Assembly (NCBI GenBank): GCA_037157565.1
Contig: JAZHRO010000014.1
Location: forward strand, 103,447,501-103,511,500
Reading direction: 5' to 3'
DNA from: Thalassia testudinum
Taxonomy: Eukaryota; Streptophyta; Magnoliopsida; Alismatales; Hydrocharitaceae
DNA length: 64,000 nt
The position numbers and the translations under genes were made by a program. Below the pieces are notes generated by a model. That model was not told the DNA's origin. It saw only the letters and a program-made list of their open reading frames with translations, and searched no databases. The first letter of the stretch is position 1. Each line of letters starts with the position of its first letter. Positions 55,437-64,000 of this stretch are shown here, in pieces.

Positions 55437-56897
55437 ACTAATACTTAGTATATAGGTACTACTATATGTATAGATATAAGTATATAAATATATATATATA
55501 TATTTATATATAAGTATGTAGTAGTGAGAGTGTGTGTGTGCAAGAGTGTGAGTGTGTGTGTATGTGTGTGTAGAGAGTGTGAGAGAGTGCTGTGAGAGAG
55601 AGAGAGATAGAGAGAGAGACTGCTGGAGTTGGCGTGAAGGAGTGCGGTTAAGGTGTTTGCACGTAGCTGGCGACGTCTGGTGATCCACACGCGCGTGCAA
55701 GTGCGTAGGCATGAGGAGATGCGCGCGCTGGAGGGAGTGAGCGCAAGGGAGAAAAATCGCAGCGCACCGCGTTGCGTGAAGAGCGGGCGCTGAAGCGGGC
55801 GGGTGCGGGTGAAGGGAGACGCGGATGTAGACGCTGAAATGAGCGGGCGCTGGCAGACGCGTGGGAGGGCGCGGGGCGGGACGCGGGCACGGGCTAGGAC
55901 CGGTTGCGGCGCACCGGGTGACCGGTTAAGTGAGAAACTTACTGGTCACCGCACTGTAGCCACAGTGTTCCGTTGAAACGCGTGAACAGTGGCTACAGTG
56001 CCGAGTTGAGCTGTTCAACCGGCCGTGTCCGGTTCTGTGAGTGCAGGAGGCGTGAGCGGCTGGCACGCTCGCGGAGAAGCTGCGCCAGCTGTTGGCTTGC
56101 GGAGAGGTGGTTCGCGACATGGCGCGTGGAGAGGGCTGGGCTGTAGGCGAAGGAGCGTGACACGGCGTGCGGAGAGGGGCACGGGTGTCCTGCTGGCATG
56201 GGCGGTGGAGCTTGGCCGGCTGCTGCAGGGGCGCGCGGTGGCTGGTTAAGCTTCAAAGCTTGAAGCTTTGTGGCAATGGCGGAAGTGGCTAAACGTCGAA
56301 ACACGGAAGAGAGAACCACCACGCCCACCGGCTCTTTGATGAGCTAGGCGGTGGTGGACTCACGGTGGTGGTTGTGCACCACAGTGAGGTACTCCTGCCC
56401 GCAGAGTGGCTCCTCAGAGGAGGAGAGGCTACGTATGGAGGGAGTGGGGAGGAGACGGCCTGGAAGGGAAGAAGGCTGCTGTGTTTTGGCGTGGACCAAT
56501 CTCGGGTGCAAAGAAGGTAGCCGCGCCTGTTTTATAGAGGAAGAAGGCATGCACAGCCATGCCCTGGCTGTGCATGGCTGTGCATGCGGCTGCAGGGAGT
56601 GGCTTGCAGAGCATGCTGAGCAGGACATGGCGCGAGGAAGAGGCTGCCATGCATTGCAGCCGCGGAGAAGAAATTCAAAATCAAATAAAATAAAAAATAA
56701 ATATGGAAATTTTGTGAAGCAGCACTTGAAGAAAATGTAAATTACAAGGCCATTTATTTCACTCTCCTCCCCTCTCAAATAAATACATGCATGCGTGTAT
56801 TTTTACAAATGCGACTATGGATTCCTAATATGCACTGGTAATGCTAGGAAATAACACAAGACAGCACAATTGTTGGTGTATTTTTGCTGTACAATCA
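54597..56897 (-). repeat. 5' LTR of the Athila-type element (2301 bp)
   Basis: It starts TGAAAGGAG and ends GTACAATCA. It matches the 3' LTR closely, with scattered substitutions and a much shorter microsatellite at 55310-55500. A TATA box (CTCTATAAAACAGG, minus strand) lies near 56530-56543 before a GC-poor leader. The target duplication ACTTT follows. Confidence 0.92.
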
Positions 56898-56902
56898 ACT
56901 TT

Positions 56903-57204
56903 CCTCCTCTCCTCACGCCGCTCCTCCTCGACGCTGCCCGCACACTCTCTAGCTCGCGCTGTTTCTCTCGCTGGAGTGGAGAAGAAAGGGGAAGGGGGTT
57001 TTATAAGATTGGTGGGTTAGGGTTTTGCTGGAGGTGGGGAGAGAGAGAAGGGGAGAAAAACCGAGAGTACTGTCTGCACGCAGCCCACGTGCAGACGCGA
57101 GCTCGTACTCAAAATTTTCGATTTCCAGACATCTAGGAACATGTCCAGACGTCTGACCCACCGTCCAAACATCTTAAAAGGCTCAAACAGCACGGGTCTT
57201 AACA
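56903..57204 (-). repeat. 5' LTR of Tekay copy 2, part 2 (LTR D, 5' end)
   Basis: After the nested element and target duplication the Tekay LTR resumes with CCTCCTCTCCTCACGCC and runs to CGGGTCTTAACA at 57204, the outer LTR end (TGTTAAGACCCG on the minus strand). It contains a TATA box (CTTATAAAACCC, minus strand) near 56997-57008 and three variants of the ACGTCTGG motif near 57128-57175. Copia sequence follows without a gap. Confidence 0.88.
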
Positions 57205-59290
57205 TGTAGTGGAAAAAAGAATAGAATCTTGCAGGAGTGTGCCGCACAATGTTGTGTAAGTCAAAGCTATCTCAGTATTTTTAGGTTGAGGTAGTAAACA
57301 CTGCTTGCTATATATAGAATAGAGCCTCCATTAGACCAATCCTTAAGAAAAGACCATTTGAGTTGTACTATGATAGGACACCTAAGATTTCCTACTTTAA
57401 AGTTTTTGGGTGTAAATATTTTATCTTGAATACAAAGGAAAGCTTGGATAAATTTGATGCAAAAAGTGATTAAGGGATATTTCTAAGATATTCTTCTAAA
57501 AGCAAAGCCTATAGAGTTTACAACAAGAAAAATTCAATGGTTGAGGAAGCTTTGTGTCCCTTTTTATGAATCAGATCAAAAAGAGGTGTCAAGTAGAGAT
57601 GATGATCAGACCTTGGAAGATCCCTCAAATATTCCAGAGATAACATAGCTAGTGACTTACCCAAAGATCTATTCTACTTTAAGGATCATCTCAAGGATCT
57701 TGTGATTGGTGAAGTTATCAAAGGAGTTCAAACCAAATCTTCTATAAATAAATTACTCTTAGTGTTTTTGTATCCCAATTAAAACCTAAATCTGTGAAAG
57801 AAGCCTTTACTCAAGATTGTTTGATTGTAGTTATGCAAGAAGAGCTGAATCAATTTGAAAGGAATAATGTTTGGGAATTAGTTAGATCAGTATCTCAATC
57901 TATAATTGGAACTGAGTGGATATTTAGGTATAAGCTTGATGAATTAGGAAAGGTTGTGACGAATAAAGCTAAACTTGTGGGTCAAGATTATAATAAGGAA
58001 GAATGAATTGATTTTGATGAGACTTATGCACCTGTGGTCAGATTAGAATCCATTCGAATGTTGTTAGCTTTTGTTCCCCATATAAGATTTAAATTATTCC
58101 AAATGGAAGTCATGAGTGCATTTCTAAGTGGATTCATTAAATAAGAAGTCTATGTGAAACAATCACCTGGATTTGAAATTTCAGACAAACCTGATCATGT
58201 TTTTAAGTTAAACAAAGCTTTATACAAACTAAAACAAACTCCTAGAGCTAGGTATGAAAGGTTAAGGAATTACCTTTTAGATAGTGAATTCAAAATTGGA
58301 CAAGTTGATCCAACTCTATTCACTAAAAGAAAGGAAAATGAACGAATCCTAATTCAAATTTATGTTGATGATATAGTATTCAGTGCTACTAATGATCTTT
58401 TATGCTAAGATTTTGTGAAGATCATGTAGGATCAATTCAAGAAGAGCTTAATGGGAGAATTAAAGTTCTTCTAGGGTTGCAGATTGATCTGCTAAAGGAT
58501 GACATCTTCATCTTGTAAACGAAGTACACAAAGGAGATACTACAAAAATTTGAGATGGACAACACGAAAGGAAAGGAAACACTGATGGAGACAACAACAC
58601 AACTAAAAGAAGATGAAATTGGTCGGTGTGTAGATCAAAAGCTTCATAGAAGTATGATAGGTTCCCTACTATACTTAACTATTAGTAGACCATACATCCT
58701 TTTTAGCACCTATCTCTGTGCTAGGTTTCAAGTAAATCCTAAGAACTCACTACAATGTTGTAAAAAGAATGCTTAAATACCTTCAGAACACTGTAGATCT
58801 TGATCTGTTCTATCCCAAGTCAATTACACTTGACTTACTTTCCTGTGATGTTGACTATGCAGGTAGCCAAATAGATCACAAAAGCGCTAGTGGAACTTGT
58901 CAATTTTGCGAAAATTCACTAGTCTCTTAGGTCAGCAAGAAACAAAACTATGTTTCACTATCCACAACTGAAGCTGAATACATTACCACTTCCCTAGCGT
59001 ATTCATAGATTTTGTGGATGAAGCAAACACTTAAGGATTTTGGACTTAGTTTTGAAAGCACTAGGATATTATGTGACAATACTGGTGTTATTAACCTATC
59101 CAAAAATCCATTTTAGCACTCAACAACCAAGCACATAGATATCAAACACCACTTTCTAAGAGATTATGCCCTTAAAAAGGAAATAACCTTAGAGTTTGTA
59201 CAGACTGAAAAATAATTAGCTAATATCTTCACTAAATCATTAGCAAAAAAGATAAATTTATCATTATCAGAAGAGAACTAAGCCTAACAA
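57205..59290 (+). pseudogene. SIRE/Maximus-like Ty1/copia pol remnant (integrase end, RT, RNase H)
   Basis: Translation across frames gives the copia order. The end of integrase is at 57205-57500 (GKFDAKSD-like and YSSKSKAYRVYNKK). RT is at 57790-58780: AMQEELNQFERN-like start, IYVDDIVFSATN as the active-site YVDD near 58355, and SLLYLTISRPYI. RNase H is at 58800-59230, ending with LSTTEAEYI-, HSTTKHIDIKHHF- and ANIFTKSLA-like segments. Similarity is to the SIRE/Maximus lineage. Stops are frequent (near 58004, 58141, 58406, 58516, 58773 and later). Gag, protease, most of integrase and the 5' LTR are absent. The left edge coincides with the Tekay LTR end. Confidence 0.85.
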
Positions 59291-59349
59291 AACTAAGTGA
59301 ACTCTAACCTCTTTTTAATTGTTTATTTTGCTGACTGTTGGTCAATCAA

Positions 59350-59535
59350 CAAGTTCACTTGATCGATCAAAACATCATTTTGACCGATCAAGTTTTGAGT
59401 AGGAAAACTCCCTCTAAACTTTCAAAGGTTGATCGATCAACATTGACTTTTGATCGATCAATGTTTGGGCGAAAAATTTTCCTCCACTAGAAATTCAAAT
59501 TTATCAATTAGTCTTCCCTTTTGATCGATCAAATT
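59350..59535. repeat. Cluster of TTGATCGATCAA palindromes
   Basis: Four exact copies of TTGATCGATCAA (near 59359, 59429, 59450 and 59521) and one variant, TTGACCGATCAA (near 59379), lie within 175 bp just 3' of the copia coding remnant. The 12-mer is a perfect palindrome. The cluster probably belongs to the 3' untranslated part or LTR of the copia element. Confidence 0.85.
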
Positions 59536-60164
59536 TTAATTTGGTTAACCAAATGTAATTTTTGATTTACTAAACCTTGGCGAAATCACCTCACCGTGAT
59601 ATGTGTTTTCCCCATCAAATTAAGTGAATTTGGTTGCAAATCCGTGTTTAATCCATGCCCATACTTTAACGTCCTAAAATTCAGACTCTAAGTCAATTTA
59701 AAGTGATTCGGATCAATTTGGACCTGGAGATTCGATTGTGGTTTGATGTCGATATCAATATTTTCTTAAATTATCAAAAAATACATATTTCATGACAAAC
59801 CCATTGGTACTTTTTGAGAGTGAATCAAATTGTAATTCAAAAATTTTAAACATTATACTTTTGCCAAGATCATCTCGAAAAACATGTCTAAAATATACCA
59901 AAATTAATGTCATTAAATTTTTCTTGTTGGAAACTTTCGTACGATATTCGTTTTGCAAAAATCTGAACTTTGTGTTAAAATTACGTGAGAAATATAAAGT
60001 CACGTAGGGTGTTAGAGAAAATAATAAGTAAATAATAATAACATAATAATAATTTATTATTATGGTAAAACTAAAAGGTAAAGTCGGTGGACATTTATTA
60101 ACAAAATCCGTGGGAAGTTGTGGGAAAGCTGGTGCTTTCAATGTTATGAATAGGACGCGGGGGG

Positions 60165-60365
60165 GCGGAGGGGGGGGGCGAGAGATATCTCTCGATTTTT
60201 TTCCAACGAGAGAGAGAGAGGGAGATCGTGGCGTGTGGGAGGGGGTTGCAAAGTGATGAGAGAGAGAGAGAGAGAGGGAGATCGAAAAAGAGAGAGAGAA
60301 AAAAGACGAGACCGAGAGTGGGAAAGAAATCGTGGGAAAGAGAGAGAGAAAGGGAGAGCGGGCCT
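60165..60365 (+). repeat. (GA)n/(GGGA)n purine-rich tract
   Basis: Dense GAGA repeats with G-rich stretches near 60158-60180 and 60258-60300 on the plus strand. GA-rich leaders are common downstream of LTR and plant promoters. The arginine/glutamate-rich frame across it is a consequence of the repeat. Confidence 0.85.
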
Positions 60366-61579
60366 CGCGTGGAGAAGAGCGACGTACGGCTGACTTCGCA
60401 CGTTCTTCGAGGACATAGACGTGCGTGCATTGAATTTCGTCACCTGTTATTTAAACTTATTTTGGGTGGAATGGCTTCTAGTTTTCATGATTTAGATATC
60501 ATTGGAATTGCATCCACGGGGAGTATAATTTATTCTTACTTTTTAATATATCTTTTTATTGAAAAATTAGAAATGTGGTTAGACGTTTCTGACCATGTTA
60601 ATGGTCTACTCAAATCAATTTTTACTCCGATGTATATGTGGATTTTGAGTCAGGAGTGGATACTTCCCTCAAGTTTTGTGTGTATGGTTCGGAGTCACCG
60701 TGATCTTCCGGTGACGTTAGGTAGAGTAATCCATCTCTTTCCCATATATTTTGTCTATATAGTGATTTTCCTTGTGTAAGTGCACCGTTTAGTATACGTT
60801 CTTACCTCTTGCTGAGTGTGGAACTTGTTTTCGTGTTTCTTGCTATTTTTGATTACTTGAATATTGAATATCAATGTGGTAAATAAAGTTGGTGACTTTG
60901 ATGTGAATAATTAATTGGATTTAATTAACTCAGACTTAATTACCTATAAATGAGTGGTTGGAAGATAATGAAGATTTTGTTAATCTCGAGATTTGCAAAA
61001 TAAACACTCTAAGAATTTTACACGCCTTTGTGAAATAAATTTCATCGAGTTTGTAATTGGTAACTAACATGGAATTATCATCATATAGAAATTATCTGAA
61101 AATTGATAATATTAAGGACAATATAAATGCATGTTCCTTTTAACTTAAGGAGGTGGAGTGGTTAAATAGGATTGGATTTAACAAAAACAAAAGATATAGT
61201 TATCTGGAAATTATCAAATAATCATTGTGACGGAATTGTCGGAAAGTAAAGGAATTAGATAACTGATTTCATCTTGCTACTCGTCGGATTTTGGCTGTAG
61301 CTTTGGTCTTTTCAAATCGGTTCTAGGCTAGTTTAGGGAGTTGCTGTTCTTCCTACAACTCTTTGATTAGTCTTAGCAACCAACTAGGATAGTAGATTCA
61401 TAGAGCCTGAGGTTTGGAGCAGTTCTTTCAGCCAATGGGTGGGTCATTGGTTATCTGTGGCTCAACGTACATGGTGCATGTACGTGTTCACACCATATGA
61501 TGTAGCTGCTACCCCTTTCCACAATAACTCCAGAGTGATGGAGAGCAATGACTCGATGGGTATAAGCGGTCTTCTCGAC

Positions 61580-61623
61580 AAGGAGGGTGGCTTATACCGG
61601 CCAAGAGGGTGGCTTATACCGGT
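61580..61623 (+). repeat. Short tandem repeat GAGGGTGGCTTATACCGG x2
   Basis: An 18 bp unit occurs near 61583 and again near 61604, separated by three to four bases. It appears to be a local duplication in the LTR. Confidence 0.8.
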
Positions 61624-62109
61624 CTTGTGCTACAGAAAGTTACACAAAATCGTCTCTTATCCTGAAATGTCTATTGATAATTTGTAAATCATAATAAATT
61701 AAATTTTCAATATATGAAACTGAATTAGATAATGAAATGTTTAATAAATAAATTAATCAAAGCTATAGTATCCATTTTCTTTTGTGCTTAGTTAATGTTG
61801 CACTTTACTGTTTTTATTTCTGCTCTACTCAATTTTTACTGACGTGATTTTGGGATCCGTACTTAGGTGTACTTGGCAGTTCAACAGGAGATTTCCGTTG
61901 TACATCTTCTTTGACTTATATACTATGGTAAATCCTCCGGTTAGTATTAAACTTGTGTTCCTTTAAATTTTGTAATATGAATTATTTATTGACTATGTTT
62001 ATATTTTATGATTATGTGTTGGGTGATTGCGATCTTGTGGGTGATTGTGCTAGTGTTAGCACATGGCGACTCGGGTCATGTCGGTTGGTGGGACTCAGGT
62101 CATCACAGA

Positions 62110-62121
62110 TAATATCAGAGT
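62110..62121 (+). other. Primer-binding site (initiator tRNA-Met type)
   Basis: TAATATCAGAGT resembles TGGTATCAGAGC, the complement of the plant initiator tRNA-Met 3' end, with three mismatches. It lies two bases after the LTR end CATCACA at 62107. It indicates that this LTR was a 5' LTR of a plus-strand Ty3/gypsy element. Confidence 0.6.
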
Positions 62122-62856
62122 AAGGTCACCTCACTAATTATAAAATTACCTGGAAATGCCATACAGATATTCATATTGTGTCGCGGATGAGGTACTTAGC
62201 CACATAATGATGTACTATCCGTAGTCTTGATCCTCCACAGTATTCTGATTTGATTCTCTCCTTAATTTTCGATCTTGTCTCTGTCTCGTTCAGTCTCCGT
62301 ACTTTCCCGTTGTTAAGGTCATCCCTTTGTCCGTCGGGCTGAGTAGATTAGATGCCCCATAGGGCATTGCTTGATCCGAATGTGATCTCAAGAAGTAAAT
62401 GAGTAACTTCTTGGTTCACCCACCATTTATGTGATTGCATAGTTTTCCAGGGTTTGCCTTATGATTTTGTTAGTAGTAAATTTGATTTCCAAGCCAACGA
62501 ACATGTAATTTGTAGCACTACACGGTTATACATATTTGTGACGCTTAAATTATGTGGCCATGCATTTTGTAGAATCACCCAACCACTATTTTATAAGTGT
62601 AGATCATATACATTTTCAAATGCTTATGAGATGATCTATATATAGTAGTGTACTTCTGTTAATAGGGGGTAATATATTATTAATATCGATCACTTGGAAA
62701 AAGGGTGGATTATATTATATTGAACATAATCTACTTTGCATTCTACACCCCTTGTCGGCACTTATGAGTGTTTGATGGTAATTAGGCGATGTTTTTGGAA
62801 ATAGTCATTATGAACGGCATCAACTAATCATTTAGAATAAAAGTTATCATACCCTC
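62122..62856 (+). other. Decayed internal fragment after the primer-binding site
   Basis: About 0.7 kb follows the primer-binding site. No gag frame can be recognised on either strand, and the sequence ends where the Tekay-type LTR begins. It probably represents leader or degraded gag of the element whose LTR ends at 62107. Confidence 0.35.
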
Positions 62857-64000
62857 TGTAACGACCCGGTTCCCGAGTCCTTACGAGACATGAGAACCGG
62901 ACCGACTCGACTAATCCCAAGACCTAGTCGTCCAACGAGGAAGTAACCAAAAGACAGTAAAATAAACCACATTCAGCATGAATATAACTAACAGTAAGAA
63001 AGTACAGCAGTAAGGAAAGAAACTACTACAGTAGGTACCACCACAACAGTAAAACAGCATTTATCATATAACAAGAACTGCAGGTAAAGAAGGTACAGCG
63101 GAAACAAAAACTACTCACTAGAACAGAAACAAAAGGAGTACAAAAGGCTGTGGTAACTCTACTGGACCCTACTCGGCCCAGCGTCCTCTGCAGCCGCCGA
63201 CCCTGGCTGCTCAACACCTGGTCCTGAAAAAGGTAACGAGTGTAACACGTCAGCAAAATGCTGAGTAGAGTGGCAAACTAACTAAAGGCAACAGTAGAGT
63301 GTACAGTAGCTGTTATGTTCTATTACTTCCTTTATTCACATCTTTCAATTTTTCTCACTATTTCATTTACTTCTCAGATCCTTTACTTGATCTCGAATGT
63401 CCTCGTGGGAACGATCTTGATTGCAGTCTTTTCCAAAAGTAGAAGTAGCACGTGGTGCTCTCCTGGCCGGGAGAGTCCCCCGTGGTGATCCTACCCTCAG
63501 TCAACCACCCCAAGGTCACTGACAGACGTAACGGTGACTACGGCACGCGCGATAAACGCACAGGTAGCTAGCCCGCACTGGCACGCGGTCAGTTGTTTCC
63601 GTTAACGGGTGCGCCCAAAGCACAGCACGGAACCAGGGCAGAGCCCTCTCAGTAACAGGGGTCCAACCCCTCCACAGTAACCAAACCGGGGCCTTGTCCC
63701 TCCACAGTCCGCGCACCCTCGCCTGACTACCCTGGTTTGCCCTAATGGGCCTAACAAGTCGGTGAAGGAGGCTAGCAGAACCCCGGAGCCCGTGGGGTAG
63801 CTAGTACTCTCCTAACACTAGTAGCTCTCCTCGGTACTACGTACACGAGGGCCAACAAGTCGGTACAGAGCGGCCAATCCTAACCCCGGGTCCCTGGGGC
63901 GGCTGGCCCCACTCTGCACTAAACAGGTACAGGTACTTCCCTTGGTACTGCGTACCCAAGAGACAGTACAAACTACATCTCAGTTCCATTCCTTTTTCTT
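62857..64000 (-). repeat. Tekay-type LTR running off the right edge (LTR E)
   Basis: It begins TGTAACGACCCGGTTCCC on the plus strand, which is the 3' end of the LTR read on the minus strand. It follows LTR D from 40760 on: the same phrases include GACTAGTC/GACCCAGTC near 62925, the CACGTGGTGCTCTCC region near 63450, and the GCCAATCCTAACCC phrase near 63883. The remaining LTR lies beyond the window. Whether it is a solo LTR or part of a full element cannot be seen. Confidence 0.8.

Larger units (their letters stand above)
43214..56897 (-). mobile_element. Athila-type Ty3/gypsy retrotransposon (13.7 kb), complete, nested in the Tekay LTR
   Basis: Two LTRs (43214-45801 and 54597-56897) begin TGAAAGGAGATGTGG on the plus strand and end CAATCA. 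They flank a primer-binding site for tRNA-Asp, a broken gag, a protease and an intact RT-RNaseH-integrase frame, all on the minus strand. The element sits between ACTCT (43209-43213) and ACTTT (56898-56902), a 5 bp target duplication with one change; the uninterrupted target is seen at 35392-35410 in LTR C. RT motifs such as FMDDFSVFG and the order of domains place it in the Athila/Tat branch. No envelope-like gene is visible. Confidence 0.93.
33833..57204 (-). mobile_element. Tekay-type chromovirus copy 2, minus strand, with an Athila element in its 5' LTR
   Basis: Components read right to left: 5' LTR D (57204-56903 and 43213-40760, split by the nested element), a primer-binding site (40756-40745), gag-pol (40574-35829), and the truncated 3' LTR C (35745-33833). 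Without the nested element the copy spans about 9.7 kb. Order and motifs are those of a Ty3/gypsy chromovirus. The right boundary at 57204 abuts copia coding sequence directly. Confidence 0.88.
59600..62107 (+). mobile_element. LTR of another Ty3/gypsy element (about 2.5 kb, left end unresolved)
   Basis: The right end is CTCAGGTCATCACA at 62107, followed two bases later by a primer-binding-site-like TAATATCAGAGT. Upstream, 61800-61860 has CTCTACTCAATTTTTACTGACGTG, resembling CTCTACTCAACGTTAGCTGAC in the Tekay solo LTR at 5580, so it is probably a distant Tekay relative. It includes a GA-rich leader (60165-60365) and an open frame at 60228-60779 with no known domain. The left end lies somewhere near 59600-59750, where the copia remnant stops; I could not place it. 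Confidence 0.5.

Noticed and set aside
60228..60779. 183-codon frame with hydrophobic segments
   Set aside because: The first part is a (GA)n artefact and the rest has no recognisable family; it lies inside an LTR. Transcript evidence would be needed to revive it.
1..64000. tRNA, rRNA or snRNA genes
   Set aside because: No cloverleaf-like or ribosomal segment was noticed on reading; the tRNA-like matches found are primer-binding sites of retrotransposons. A covariance-model search would settle it.

Overview
This window looks like a transposon-dense, mostly non-genic stretch of a flowering-plant nuclear genome. The evidence is the set of element families present: a CACTA (En/Spm) DNA transposon, a Tourist-type MITE, an L1-type LINE tail, Ty3/gypsy elements of the chromovirus (Tekay-like) and Athila/Tat lineages, and a Ty1/copia SIRE-like remnant. 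I found no convincing host protein gene, tRNA, rRNA or CRISPR array. The species cannot be fixed from the sequence alone.

Layout, left to right. (1) About 0.9 kb of unclassified, promoter-like flank. (2) A putative 19.6 kb CACTA element (896-20529) in reverse orientation, with ATG target duplications and imperfect ends. Its left (3') end carries a 1.7 kb array of short palindromes built around GACGTTTAAACGTC. It holds decayed TNPA-type (Transposase_24) and TNP2-type transposase genes and has been invaded by a Tekay-type solo LTR (3203-5994), a 326 bp Tourist MITE and a LINE fragment. (3) 20.5-28.3 kb is a patchwork of LTRs: an Athila/Tat-type LTR on the minus strand split by a solo LTR, a zinc-knuckle fragment, and a plus-strand LTR-like block with an extraordinary density of AGCT. 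(4) 28.3-57.2 kb holds two related Tekay chromoviruses facing each other tail to tail. Element 1 (+) lacks its 5' part. Element 2 (-) is nearly complete, but a 13.7 kb Athila-type element (43214-56897) sits in its 5' LTR. (5) 57.2-59.3 kb is a SIRE-like copia remnant cut exactly at the edge of element 2. (6) 59.6-62.1 kb is another LTR followed by a primer-binding site, and (7) 62.86 kb to the end is a further Tekay-type LTR running off the window.

The nesting gives a relative history. The Tekay solo LTR, MITE and LINE fragment post-date the CACTA element. Tekay element 2 landed in (or was joined to) the SIRE-like copy. The Athila element landed last, in the Tekay 5' LTR, and it still has an 826-codon uninterrupted RT-RNaseH-integrase frame. 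Most coding regions are dead. Their stop codons are strongly biased to CAG/CAA-to-TAG/TAA changes, as expected from deamination of methylated cytosine.

I do not see a new gene system. The most unusual structures are the hierarchical palindrome array of the CACTA end, the roughly 4.6 kb inverted repeat formed by the two Tekay copies, the AGCT-rich block, and the palindrome clusters inside the LTRs.
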